Shown here piece by piece: positions 7,789-16,184 of a stretch of DNA of 42,165 nucleotides. The translations under genes and the position numbers were made by a program. The notes under the pieces were generated by a model that ran no database searches, had not been told where the DNA came from, and was given only the letters and a program-made list of their open reading frames with translations. Source of the stretch: Streptomyces corynorhini (lineage in GTDB: Bacteria; Actinomycetota; Actinomycetes; Streptomycetales; Streptomycetaceae); NCBI RefSeq assembly GCF_003346515.1, contig NZ_QQNA01000019.1, positions 481 through 42,645 on the forward strand, given 5' to 3'. How positions within the stretch are numbered: position 1 is the first letter of the stretch; each line of letters begins with the position of its first letter.

Positions 7789-9696
7789 CTACGCCGTACG
7801 GATCTCGTGATCGGACGGGGTGCGGGCGTTCGGGTGGCTGCCCGGCCGGTCACGGTGGTCGCGCCCGCCGCTGCCGAGGCGGCGCAGCGGACGCGGCAGG
7901 GCCAGCGTGACGAAGCCCTCGGCCTGCATCGCGGCGAAGCCGATCCTGGGCAGGTCGCCGGTCGAGCGGAAGATCACGTACCGCGGTTCCCAGCGCGGCT
8001 GGAACTTGGCGTTGAACTTGTACAGCGACTCGATCTGGAACCAGCGCGAGAGGAAGACGAGCAGCCCCCGCCAGCAGCGCAGCACCGGTCCCGCGCCCAG
8101 CCGCTCGCCCCGGGCGAGCGCCGAGCGGAACATCGCGAAGTTGAGCGAGACCCGGACCACACCCAGGTGGGGGGCGGCGTGCAGGGCGGCGACGATCAGC
8201 AGCTCGTTCATGCCGGGGTCGGCGGAGCGGTCGCGGCGCATCAGGTCGAGGGACATGCCGTCCGTGCCCCACGGAACGAAGTGGAGGACGGCCTTCAGGT
8301 CGCCGTAGGGGCCGGGCGTCTCGTCGCCCGGCTTGTGGGCGGTGGCGATCACCGAGTCGCCGTCGGCGGGGTCGCCGATCCGGCCGAGGGCCATGGAGAA
8401 GCCGCGCTCGGTGTCGGTGCCGCGCCAGTCGTCGGCGGCGCGGCGTACCCGCTCCAGCTCGCCGTCGGAGAGGTCACGGACGCGCCGTACCCGCGTTTCG
8501 TAGCCGGCGCGCTCGATGCGCTTCACCATCTGGCGTACGTTCCGCATGGCGCGTCCGTGCAGGGAGAAATCCGGCACGTCCACCACCGCTTCGTCGCCCA
8601 GCTCCAGCGCGTCGAGGCCGGTCTCCCGGGTCCAGACCTCGCCGCCGGTCTCGCTGCACCCCATGACGGCGGGGGTCCAGGAGTGCGACTTGGCCTCGTC
8701 CATGAAGCGTTCGATGGCGCCGGGCCACGCCTCGACGTCGCCGATGGGGTCGCCGCTGGCGAGCATCACGCCGGAGACGACGCGGTAGCAGACGGCCGCC
8801 TTGCCGCTGGGGGAGAAGACCACGCCCTTGTCGCGGCGCAGGGCGAAGTGGCCGAGGGAGTCGCGGGCGCCGTGCCGGTCGAGGAGGGCGCGCAGCCGCC
8901 GCTCGTCCTCCTCGGTGAGCCGGGCCGCCGGGTGCTCGGGCCGGAAGGCCAGGTAGATGGTGGTGAGGGCGGTGAGCAGACCGAGGGCGCCGAGCGAGTA
9001 GCCGACGGTCCAGTCGACGCTGCCGCTGTACTCGACCGGTCCTTCGAGGCCGAACAGGCCGTACAGCACGTGTTCGAGACGGTCGGTCAGGCTGGGGTTG
9101 CCCACGGTCCGGCGCGGATGGACGCTGACGATCACCAGTCCCAGGCCGATGGAGCCCGCGCCCATGAGGACGAAGTTGGCGAGCGCCCGCCACCGGCTGC
9201 GGGGGTCGGGCAGCGCCGCGAACTCGCCGCGGTGCCAGACCAGCAGCGCGAGCAGGGTCAGCGAGAACACGGCGCCGAGGACCGAGTGCCGGTAGCCGAA
9301 CTGCGCGACGGCACCGGCCGGCAGCAGGATGACGGCCGCGCGCCAGGCGCGTCGTTTGCGGCGCTTGAGCCCGTGCGCCAGCAGCAGCAGGAGTACGCCG
9401 GCGCTCAGCGCGAGCGCGGCGGCGAAGGGGCCGAGCGCCCCCGGCAGCACCTCGGCGAGGGTGTGCATCCGGCTGTGCCGGAAGCGGGGGAAGACTCCGG
9501 CGGCGATGTCGATCAGGCCGATGAACGCGCAGGCGGTACCGACCAGCGCCGGTACGGAGTCGGGGCGCGGGCCGCCGAACAGCCGCCGCGCCCGGTCCGG
9601 CAGACGCCCGGTCAGCGAGCCGGTCGGCGCGCTCGACGAACGATTCATCCGATCCGGAACCGATCCCGATTTATCCCCATCTAGCGTCACAGACAT
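7789..9696 (-). CDS. MprF-like phosphatidylglycerol lysyltransferase (DUF2156)
   Basis: Membrane protein of about 635 residues. The N-terminal half has several transmembrane helices (for example PALVGTACAFIGLIDIAAG, AAALALSAGVLLLLLA, VLGAVFSLTLLALLVW, FVLMGAGSIGLGLVIV). The C-terminal half is the GNAT-like DUF2156 domain that in MprF/LPG synthases transfers an aminoacyl group from aa-tRNA to phosphatidylglycerol (LRRDKGVVFSPSGKAAVCYRV, GDPIGD, MGCSETGGEVW, GRAMRNVRQMVKRIE, the C-terminal SLYKFNAKFQPRWEPRYVIF). Aminoacylated lipid lowers envelope charge and protects against cationic peptides and some antibiotics. ATG 9696 has GGGAAG upstream; ATG 9648 is a plausible shorter start. It is divergent from an esterase gene, and a sigma-E-like promoter lies upstream. 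The amino acid used cannot be told from sequence. Confidence 0.88.
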   Translation of the reverse strand: MSVTLDGDKSGSVPDRMNRSSSAPTGSLTGRLPDRARRLFGGPRPDSVPALVGTACAFIGLIDIAAGVFPRFRHSRMHTLAEVLPGALGPFAAALALSAGVLLLLLAHGLKRRKRRAWRAAVILLPAGAVAQFGYRHSVLGAVFSLTLLALLVWHRGEFAALPDPRSRWRALANFVLMGAGSIGLGLVIVSVHPRRTVGNPSLTDRLEHVLYGLFGLEGPVEYSGSVDWTVGYSLGALGLLTALTTIYLAFRPEHPAARLTEEDERRLRALLDRHGARDSLGHFALRRDKGVVFSPSGKAAVCYRVVSGVMLASGDPIGDVEAWPGAIERFMDEAKSHSWTPAVMGCSETGGEVWTRETGLDALELGDEAVVDVPDFSLHGRAMRNVRQMVKRIERAGYETRVRRVRDLSDGELERVRRAADDWRGTDTERGFSMALGRIGDPADGDSVIATAHKPGDETPGPYGDLKAVLHFVPWGTDGMSLDLMRRDRSADPGMNELLIVAALHAAPHLGVVRVSLNFAMFRSALARGERLGAGPVLRCWRGLLVFLSRWFQIESLYKFNAKFQPRWEPRYVIFRSTGDLPRIGFAAMQAEGFVTLALPRPLRRLGSGGRDHRDRPGSHPNARTPSDHEIRTA

Positions 9697-9774
9697 CGCT
9701 TCCCGTGGTTCCGCGAGAGAGTGTGGTGTCCGGTTCGCTGTTTCGGTGCGGGCCGGACATTTTGCGACCTCTAG

Positions 9775-9800
9775 GACGTGGCTTTCGGGGTGCGGGTTCC
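9775..9800 (-). promoter_or_regulatory. Candidate sigma-E-type (ECF) promoter of the mprF-like gene
   Basis: On the minus strand GGAACC (complement of 9795-9800), a 17-base spacer and GTC (complement of 9775-9777) fit the ECF/SigE pattern of Streptomyces envelope-stress promoters. Transcription from about 9768 would leave a leader of roughly 70 bases. SigE dependence is an inference; I recall the S. coelicolor homologue being envelope-stress responsive but cannot check. Confidence 0.35.
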
Positions 9801-9840
9801 GCTGTGTTCGGGAAAATCTCACGGAAGAGCTTCGGTCGAC

Positions 9841-10956
9841 ATGGGTCTTACCAGCCGTAAAGTCCTGGCTCTGGCGGTCGTGCTGGCCGTATTGCTGTTC
9901 GTTCTGACCGTCTGGCTGTGGCCACGGCTGTCCCGCCGTACGACACGGGCCGTGGCCGGGCGCGTCGGGCTGCTGTTCGCCACGCAGGTCTCCATCTTCG
10001 CGGCGGTCGCGCTCGTTGCCAATCAGTATTTCCTCTTCTACGGGACGTGGGGGGATCTCTTCGGCCAGGAGCAGCAGCTGGGGTCGGTGGTGGGCCGGGC
10101 GGCGGCCGACGGCAAGAACGTCACGGTCATGGACACCCAGCACGCGCCCGTGCCGGGCAGCCGCCGGCCGTCGGTCTCCGGGCAGATCCAGAAGATCGCC
10201 GTGAGCGGCCGGAAGTCGGGGATCGACAGCACCGCGTACGTCTACCTGCCGCCGCAGTACTTCCAGCCGCAGTTCAAGAGGCAGAAGTTCCCGGCGGCCG
10301 TGGTGCTCACCGGCTACCCGGGCGTGGCGGAGAACCTGATCAAGGGCCTCAACTATCCGACGACCGCCTGGCAGCTGGCCAAGGCCGACAAGATGCAGCC
10401 GATGATCCTGGTGATGCTGCGGCCCACCGTGGCACCGCCCCGGGACACCGAGTGCGTGGACATCCCCGGCGGTCCGCAGACCGAGACCTTCCTCGCCGAG
10501 GACGTGCCGACGGCGGTGTCGCAGGCGTACCGCGTGAAGGACGTGCCGCGCAGCTGGGGCGTCATCGGCAACTCCACCGGCGGCTACTGCGCGCTGAAGA
10601 TCGCGATGCGCCACCCGGAGCGGTTCTCGGTGGGCGTCGGGCTCTCCGCGTACTACAAGGCGGCCGAGGACCCGACCACCGGCGACCTCTTCCAGGGCGA
10701 CAACAACCTCAGGAACCGGTCGGACCTCCTGTGGAGCCTGGACCACCTGCCGCAGGGCGAGACGTCGCTGCTCGTCACCAGCTCCAGGAAGGGCGAGCGC
10801 AACCTCAAGGACACCGAGACGTTCATCAGCAAGGTCAAGGAGCCGTCCCAGGTCTCGTCGATCATCCTTCCGAGCGGCGCGCACAACTTCAACACCTGGC
10901 GCCGGGAGATCCCGCCGGCCCTGGTGTGGATGAGCGGACGGCTCAGCGGCGCCTGA
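9841..10956 (+). CDS. Membrane-anchored esterase (alpha/beta hydrolase, esterase D/antigen 85-like)
   Basis: Protein of 371 residues with two N-terminal transmembrane helices (about 8-26 and 41-62), followed by an extracytoplasmic alpha/beta-hydrolase domain of the putative-esterase (PF00756) type. The nucleophile elbow is GNSTGG (GxSxG), and the late GAHNFNTWRREIPPAL supplies the catalytic His. STAYVYLPPQYF and FPAAVVLTGYPG are the typical early strands. The ATG at 9841 has GGAAGAG 9-10 bases upstream. It is transcribed divergently from the mprF-like gene with 144 bases between, and a shared role in cell-envelope lipid or wall modification is likely, though the substrate is unknown. A strong bidirectional hairpin follows the stop. 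Confidence 0.88.
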   Translation: MGLTSRKVLALAVVLAVLLFVLTVWLWPRLSRRTTRAVAGRVGLLFATQVSIFAAVALVANQYFLFYGTWGDLFGQEQQLGSVVGRAAADGKNVTVMDTQHAPVPGSRRPSVSGQIQKIAVSGRKSGIDSTAYVYLPPQYFQPQFKRQKFPAAVVLTGYPGVAENLIKGLNYPTTAWQLAKADKMQPMILVMLRPTVAPPRDTECVDIPGGPQTETFLAEDVPTAVSQAYRVKDVPRSWGVIGNSTGGYCALKIAMRHPERFSVGVGLSAYYKAAEDPTTGDLFQGDNNLRNRSDLLWSLDHLPQGETSLLVTSSRKGERNLKDTETFISKVKEPSQVSSIILPSGAHNFNTWRREIPPALVWMSGRLSGA

Positions 10957-10964
10957 CCCGCCCG

Positions 10965-11000
10965 CCCGTGCGGGCCGGCCGCCTGACCGGCCCGCACGGG
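10965..11000. terminator. Bidirectional hairpin between esterase and ABC ATPase genes
   Basis: CCCGTGCGGGCCGG (10965-10978), 8-base loop, CCGGCCCGCACGGG (10987-11000): a perfect 14-bp stem between two convergent stop codons (10956 and 11005). Confidence 0.75.
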
Positions 11001-11004
11001 CCGG

Positions 11005-12177
11005 TCAGGCGGAGGCCACCTTGCTGACGGTCTCCAGCTCCACCTCCGTACGGGGCACGGCCCGCACGTCCGCGTCGATCGACCGGCGCAGCGCCTCGTG
11101 CAGCCGGGCCGGGGTGAGGACGCCGAGGAAGCGGCCCGTCTCCTCCTTGTCGATGACGGCGATCCACCCGGCGTCGTGCTGGAGCATGGTGGCGAACGCC
11201 TGCTTGAGGGAGGCGCCGACCGGCAGCCACGCCTCCATCCGGCGGGCGTGCTCCCGTACGGTCCCGGAGGCGCCGGTGCGGTCGGTGGAGATCCAGCCGT
11301 GCAGATTGTCGTCCGAGTCCAGTACGACGGCCCAGCGCGCGCCCTCCTCGGCGAGCCGGGCGGAGGCCCGCCCGAGCGGGTCGTCGAGGTGGAGTACGGG
11401 CGGCTGTTCCAGGTCGCCCTCCTCGATGGGGGTGACGGAGAGCCGCTTGAGGCCGCGGTCGGCGCCCACGAAGTCCGCGACGTACGGGGTGGCGGGCGCG
11501 CCGAGGACGGCGGCGGGGGCGTCGAACTGTTCGATCCGGCCCTGGCCGTAGACGGCGATGCGGTCGCCGAGCCTGACGGCCTCCTCGATGTCGTGCGTGA
11601 CGAACAGCACGGTCTTGTCGACCGCTTCCTGGAGCCGGAGGAACTCGCTCTGGAGGTGGTCGCGCACCACGGGGTCGACGGCGCCGAAGGGCTCGTCCAT
11701 CAGCAGGACGGGCGGGTCGGCGGCGAGCGCGCGGGCCACCCCGACGCGCTGGCGCTGGCCGCCGGAGAGCTGCTCGGGGTAGCGGTCGCCGTAGACCGAC
11801 GGGTCGAGGCCGACCAGGTCGAGGAGTTCCGCGGCGCGCTCGCGGCCCTTGCCCCGTTTCCAGCCAAGGAGGTGCGGGACGGTCGCGGTGTTCTCCAGAA
11901 CCGTCTTGTGCGGGAAGAGCCCCACCTGCTGGATGACATAGCCGATCCGGCGCCGGAGCTGGACCGGGTCGATGGCCGCTATGTCCTCGCCGTCGAGGAA
12001 TATCCGTCCTCCGGTCGGTTCGATCAGCCGGTTGACCATTTTCATGGTGGTGGTCTTGCCGCAGCCGGAGGGTCCGACGAGCGTGACCAGTTCACCGCGC
12101 GCGACCTCGAAGGAGAGATCGTCGACAGCGGTCGTGCCGTCCGGGTACCGCTTGGTGACGTGCTCGAATCGGATCAT
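11005..12177 (-). CDS. Glycine betaine/choline-type ABC importer, ATP-binding subunit (ProV/OpuCA-like)
   Basis: ATPase of an osmoprotectant (quaternary amine) uptake system. Of 390 residues, the first ~240 are an ABC domain: Walker A GPSGCGKTT (35-43), Q-loop QQVGLFPH, signature LSGGQ (137-141), Walker B VLLMDEP (157-163) and switch His in VTHDIEEA. The rest is a C-terminal regulatory region of two CBS-like repeats (DPLGRASARLAEEGARWAVVLDSDDNLHGWI; MLQHDAGWIAVIDKEETGRFLGVLT), as in OpuCA/OpuAA ionic-strength sensors. I chose ATG 12177 (MIRFEHVTKRYPDG) with GGGGA just upstream; the open frame continues but the extension is not conserved-looking. It is divergent from its permease and binding-protein genes, an unusual split for this family. 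Confidence 0.93.
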   Translation of the reverse strand: MIRFEHVTKRYPDGTTAVDDLSFEVARGELVTLVGPSGCGKTTTMKMVNRLIEPTGGRIFLDGEDIAAIDPVQLRRRIGYVIQQVGLFPHKTVLENTATVPHLLGWKRGKGRERAAELLDLVGLDPSVYGDRYPEQLSGGQRQRVGVARALAADPPVLLMDEPFGAVDPVVRDHLQSEFLRLQEAVDKTVLFVTHDIEEAVRLGDRIAVYGQGRIEQFDAPAAVLGAPATPYVADFVGADRGLKRLSVTPIEEGDLEQPPVLHLDDPLGRASARLAEEGARWAVVLDSDDNLHGWISTDRTGASGTVREHARRMEAWLPVGASLKQAFATMLQHDAGWIAVIDKEETGRFLGVLTPARLHEALRRSIDADVRAVPRTEVELETVSKVASA

Positions 12178-12333
12178 GGTTCCCCATTGTGCTGCGAGTT
12201 GTGTGAAGGCCATGTTGCTGGAATGTGGCGGGCTTCCGCGAATGTCAGTGGTCGGGGATAGGGTCGCCGGACATAGGTGCCACACATACGCGCGGCACAC
12301 ATACTCAGCGGAAGACGGGGGAGGTGGGGACGG

Positions 12334-13062
12334 ATGAGTGCGCGAGGATGCCTGGCGGCGAACGACTGGATCTGCGGCGAATATCTCCGCTCCCGCGGTC
12401 AGGAGCTGACCGACGCCACGGTCCAGCACGTGTGGATCACGGTGGTCTCGGTCGCCATCGGGCTGGCGGTGGCATTTCCGCTGGCGCTGCTGGCGCGGAG
12501 CAGGCCCGCTTTCGCCGGGCCGGTGCTGGGTCTGACGACCCTGCTCTACACGATTCCCTCCCTGGCGATGTTCTCGCTGCTGCTGCCGCTGTTCGGTCTC
12601 TCCGCGGGGCTGGTGATCACGGGTCTCGTGCTGTATTCACTGACGATTCTCGTCCGGAACATCATGGCCGGGCTGGAATCCGTTCCGGAAGAGGCCAGGG
12701 AAGCGGCGCGCGGGATGGGATACGGGCCGGGAAGGCTGCTCTGGGAGGTCGAGCTGCCGCTCGCGCTGCCGGCGCTGATGGCGGGGCTGCGCATCGCCAC
12801 GGTCTCCACGATCGCCCTGACCACGGTCGGCTCGATCGTCGGCAGGGGCGGGCTCGGCAATCTCATCGAGGACGCGCTGTCGAGCTTCTTCAAGGCGCAG
12901 GTGCTGGCGGCGTCCGTGCTCTGCGTGCTGCTGGCGGTCGTCGCCGATCTGCTGCTGCTGGGCGTGCAGCGGCTGCTGACGCCCTGGACCCGCATACGTA
13001 CGCCCGACAAGGCGGTACGCGCGCCTGAGGGCGCGTCCGCGTCGGCCGGGGCGGTGGCGTGA
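12334..13062 (+). CDS. Glycine betaine-type ABC importer, permease subunit 1
   Basis: Membrane permease of 242 residues of the BPD_transp_1 (ProW/OpuCB-like) family, with about five to six helices. The EAA coupling motif is EAARGMGYGPGRLLWEVELPLALPALMAGL, which contacts the ATPase. ATG 12334 (MSARGCLAAND) has GGAGGTGGGG immediately upstream; the longer in-frame start at 12277 adds a basic stretch and is less likely. The stop overlaps the start of the second permease (GTGA). On the + strand TAGGGT at 12259-12264 could be its -10 element. Confidence 0.92.
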   Translation: MSARGCLAANDWICGEYLRSRGQELTDATVQHVWITVVSVAIGLAVAFPLALLARSRPAFAGPVLGLTTLLYTIPSLAMFSLLLPLFGLSAGLVITGLVLYSLTILVRNIMAGLESVPEEAREAARGMGYGPGRLLWEVELPLALPALMAGLRIATVSTIALTTVGSIVGRGGLGNLIEDALSSFFKAQVLAASVLCVLLAVVADLLLLGVQRLLTPWTRIRTPDKAVRAPEGASASAGAVA

Positions 13063-13799
13063 CGATGGGTGTGCTGTCGGACGCGTGGTCCTGGCTGACC
13101 ACGGGCGCCAACTGGTCGGGCGACGGCGGGGTGTGGCACCGCCTCCAGGAGCATGTGTACGTGAGCGGGCTCTCGCTCGCCCTGGCCTGCGCGATCGCCC
13201 TGCCGGTGGCCCTGTGGCTGGGCCACATCGGCAAGGGCGGCTCCCTCGCGATCAACATCTCCAACGCGGGCCGGGCCATCCCCGTCTTCGCGGTGCTCGC
13301 GCTCTTCATGGTCTCCCCGCTGCGCAACGCGGGCTCGGTGCCGACCGTGATCGCGCTGGTGCTGTTCGCCGTGCCGCCGCTGCTGACCAACGCCTATGTG
13401 GGGATGCGGGCGGTGGACCGCGCGGTGGTGGAGGCCGCCCGGGGGATGGGGATGTCGGGCCGCCAGCTCTTCGTACGGGTGGAGCTGCCCCTCGCCTACC
13501 CGCTGATCATGACCGGACTGCGGTCCGCCTCCGTGCAGGTGGTCGCCACCGCGACCATCGCGGCGATGGTGGGGCAGGGCGGCCTCGGCCGGCTCATCAC
13601 CGCCGGATTCAACACGTACAACACCGCGCAGGTGGTCGCGGGCGCACTCCTGGTCGCGCTGCTCGCGCTGCTCGTCGAGGGGGTGCTGGTGGCGATCGAC
13701 CGGATCATCGACCCGGCGCCGTCCATAGCCGCCCCCGGTCCGGCTCCGGACCGTACGGCGGCCCCGGCTTCCCCGGCCCCCGCCCGCAAGACCGCGTGA
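13059..13799 (+). CDS. Glycine betaine-type ABC importer, permease subunit 2
   Basis: Second BPD_transp_1 permease, 246 residues, GTG start at 13059 overlapping the previous stop by four bases. The EAA motif is EAARGMGMSGRQLFVRVELPLAYPLIMTGL; the TIAAMVGQGGLGRLI segment is characteristic of the OpuCB/OpuCD pair. The C-terminal 25 residues are a Pro/Ala-rich cytoplasmic tail with low complexity. Together with the preceding gene it would form the heterodimeric channel, with the lipoprotein encoded 37 bases downstream as substrate receptor. Confidence 0.92.
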   Translation: MTMGVLSDAWSWLTTGANWSGDGGVWHRLQEHVYVSGLSLALACAIALPVALWLGHIGKGGSLAINISNAGRAIPVFAVLALFMVSPLRNAGSVPTVIALVLFAVPPLLTNAYVGMRAVDRAVVEAARGMGMSGRQLFVRVELPLAYPLIMTGLRSASVQVVATATIAAMVGQGGLGRLITAGFNTYNTAQVVAGALLVALLALLVEGVLVAIDRIIDPAPSIAAPGPAPDRTAAPASPAPARKTA

Positions 13800-13836
13800 C
13801 GACCGACCTTTTGGCCTCTTGGAGATGGTGGACATC

Positions 13837-14814
13837 ATGAGCAAGACCTCGCGCATAGCGGGTGCGGCACTGGGAGTGGTCGCGCTGACCGTCTCGCTCG
13901 CCGCGTGCGGCGGCGACAGCCTGGAGAAGGACAACGCAGGCTCGGACTCCGGCTCCGGCTCGGGCAAGAAGGGCTCGCTGGTCATCGGTGCGGCCGCCTT
14001 CACCGAGTCGAAGGTGCTGGCCGAGCTGTACGCCCGGATCCTCGCCGACTCCGGCTACTCCACCTCCGTCACGACGGTGAAGAACCGCGAGCTGTACGAG
14101 CCCTCCCTGGAGAAGGGCGAGATCGACGTGGTCCCGGAATACGCCGCGACGATCACGGAATTCCTCAACGCCAAGGTGAACGGCGCGAAGACGGCGGAGG
14201 CGAAGCCCCTCGCCTCCAGCGACGCCGACGCGACCGTCGCCGAGCTGAAGAAGCTCGCCGAGCCGCGCGGGCTGAAGGTGCTCCCGGCCGGGCGGGCGGT
14301 CGACCAGAATGCCTTCGCGGTCACGAAGGAATTCGCCGAGAAGAACAAGCTCAAGACGCTTTCCGACCTCGGCAAGAGCAAGATCGAAGTGAAGATCGCC
14401 GCAGGTGACGAGTGCGCCGTCCGGCCGTTCTGCGCGCCCGGCCTCAAGAAGACGTACGGCATCGATGTCACGGACATCGACCCGAAGGGCGTCGGCACTC
14501 CGCAGTCCAAGCAGGCCGTCAAGGACGGCGTGGACCAACTCGTCCTCACCTCCACCACCGACGGCACGCTCGACAGCTTCGGGCTCGTGGTCCTGGAGGA
14601 CGACAAGAAGCTGCAGAACGCGGACAACGTCCTGCCGGTCGTCAATGCCAAGGACGCCGGTTCACAGGAGATAGCCGACGTTCTGGGCAAGCTGACAGCT
14701 GCTCTGACGACCGAGGATCTCGGGAAGTTGAACCTCAAGGTCGACGGCGAGCGGGCGAAGCCGGAGGACGTCGCCAAGGAGTATCTGGAGTCCAAAGGTC
14801 TGGTCAAGAAGTAG
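13837..14814 (+). CDS. Glycine betaine-type substrate-binding lipoprotein (OpuBC/OsmX-like)
   Basis: Extracytoplasmic receptor for a quaternary amine osmolyte. It has a lipoprotein signal peptide with lipobox LAAC (Cys24), then a Ser/Gly linker (SDSGSGSGKKGS) and an OpuAC-type type-II periplasmic-binding domain beginning LVIGAAAFTESKVLAELYARIL. Length 325 residues from ATG 13837 (MSKTSRIAGAALG); the ATG at 13819 lies within the ribosome-binding region. IDVVPEYAATITEFL and TSTTDGTLDSFGLVVLEDDK fit the family. It is the last gene of the permease-permease-receptor operon; a weak hairpin (GCGGGT/ACCCGC) lies just after the stop. The precise substrate (glycine betaine, choline, proline betaine or carnitine) cannot be assigned. 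Confidence 0.92.
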   Translation: MSKTSRIAGAALGVVALTVSLAACGGDSLEKDNAGSDSGSGSGKKGSLVIGAAAFTESKVLAELYARILADSGYSTSVTTVKNRELYEPSLEKGEIDVVPEYAATITEFLNAKVNGAKTAEAKPLASSDADATVAELKKLAEPRGLKVLPAGRAVDQNAFAVTKEFAEKNKLKTLSDLGKSKIEVKIAAGDECAVRPFCAPGLKKTYGIDVTDIDPKGVGTPQSKQAVKDGVDQLVLTSTTDGTLDSFGLVVLEDDKKLQNADNVLPVVNAKDAGSQEIADVLGKLTAALTTEDLGKLNLKVDGERAKPEDVAKEYLESKGLVKK

Positions 14815-14953
14815 CTCCCGCGCGGGTGGCGCCGGGTAACCCGCAACAGGCATAAAGGAGTTCTCCAGCGGAAACGGAAGAGGAACGGCGGGGGCCCGGC
14901 CACAGACCGGGAAAGATTGTCCGACCGGTGCCCCATTCGGCTCCCACGCACGG

Positions 14954-14959
14954 TAAATT
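14954..14959 (+). promoter_or_regulatory. Candidate -10 element of gene at 14967
   Basis: TAAATT, followed by seven bases and the ATG at 14967, in a locally AT-richer spot of the intergenic region. No Shine-Dalgarno sequence is present before the ATG, so a leaderless transcript is plausible. Confidence 0.3.
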
Positions 14960-14966
14960 TCAGGCC

Positions 14967-16037
14967 ATGCCACGTGGACGCCACCGCCATTCCCCACCCC
15001 TCCACAAGCTTCTGCCGCCCACGGCGGTCGCCGGAGCCGCGGTCCTCTGCGCCGCGGGCGCCTGGCTGTTCGCCGATCCGCTGGTGCTGCGCGGGCTCGT
15101 CGCCGCGGCGGCGGCCGCCGCCGTCACCGGCGCGGTCTTCATGCGCGGCTGGGACCGCAGCGCGGGCCGCCAGGTCGCCGAGCTGGCGCGCGGACGCGAG
15201 AGCGACCAGTGGAAGACCGAGGAGCGCGTGGCCGAACTGGAGGCCGACGTCGAGGAGTCGCGCGAGTTGCGCGGCAAGCTCGACGCCAAACTCCGGGCCA
15301 AGCGCGTCGAGCTGGCCAAGCTGCGCGGCGAGCACGCCGCGCTGCTGCGGCGCTACGCCACGGCGGAGACCGAGCGGGCCACGGCGCTGGAGGGGCGGCG
15401 GCAGCTCGCCCTGGAGGCGGCGGCCGAGCCCAAGGCGCTGACCGCCGCGAGCGATACGGCGTCCGCGGCGGCGTATCTCGGCGCCGCCCGCGCCCTGGAC
15501 GAGCTGGCGCGCAACGGCGCCGCCCAGCAGGCCAGGCGCACCGTCGAGGCGGCCCGCGCCCGCGATCTGGCCGAGCGGGCCACGGAGGCCGAGGACCAGC
15601 GGGGGAAGCACGCGGCGGACACGGGGGCCGAGCACAGCCGCCCGGTCGCCCTGCCCGCCACCCGGGTGCCGACCGCGTCCGCGATCGTGCCGTACTCCCC
15701 GCTGCGCCGCCCGGTGCGGCCGGAGGGCGGCTTCGACTTCTTCGGCGCGGAGAACCGGCCCGAGGGAGACGAACAGCCCCACGACGAGGCACCGTCGGGC
15801 GGGAGCCGGGGGGAGACCGGGGAAGAGGCCGGAGGCGAGGGCGAGAGCGGGGGCGACCGGCCCGGCCCGGCGGCCCGGCTGGAGCGCGAGGACCTCGCGG
15901 ACGTCGTCGGTGAGGAGGCGCTCGCCGAGCGCCGCAGGTCGGAGGACCGGGGCGTCGGACAGGTCATCGACCTGACCGCGCACGACGAGACCGAGCGGCT
16001 CGAACTCGGCGAGCTGCGCGGCGCCGTCGGTTCCTGA
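14967..16037 (+). CDS. Membrane-anchored coiled-coil protein of unknown function
   Basis: I do not recognise a family. The 356-residue product has a short basic N-terminus (MPRGRHRHSPPLHKL), two adjacent hydrophobic helices (about 20-38 and 42-60), then a long Glu/Arg/Ala heptad-rich stretch (about 70-150, RVAELEADVEESRELRGKLDAK) that should form a coiled coil, a less ordered Ala-rich region, and a Gly/Glu-rich disordered C-terminus (about 250-330) with a conserved-looking LPATRVPTASAIVPYSPLRRP block. The layout resembles membrane-tethered scaffolding proteins of actinobacteria, but function is open. It ends convergently, 147 bases from the end of nuoD on the other strand. I chose ATG 14967 because the preceding codons lie in the leader region. 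Confidence 0.8.
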   Translation: MPRGRHRHSPPLHKLLPPTAVAGAAVLCAAGAWLFADPLVLRGLVAAAAAAAVTGAVFMRGWDRSAGRQVAELARGRESDQWKTEERVAELEADVEESRELRGKLDAKLRAKRVELAKLRGEHAALLRRYATAETERATALEGRRQLALEAAAEPKALTAASDTASAAAYLGAARALDELARNGAAQQARRTVEAARARDLAERATEAEDQRGKHAADTGAEHSRPVALPATRVPTASAIVPYSPLRRPVRPEGGFDFFGAENRPEGDEQPHDEAPSGGSRGETGEEAGGEGESGGDRPGPAARLEREDLADVVGEEALAERRRSEDRGVGQVIDLTAHDETERLELGELRGAVGS

Positions 16038-16184
16038 CGGGCCGCTGTCCCGGGCCACTGTCCCAGGCCACCGTCCCGATCCGGTGGGCCAGGATCGGCC
16101 GGGCCCCGAGCGGCCTGACCCGATCGGCCGGGCCCGATCCGGCGCCCCTGGTGAGGCTGCCTGCCTACTCGTCGGTGTCGTCGC

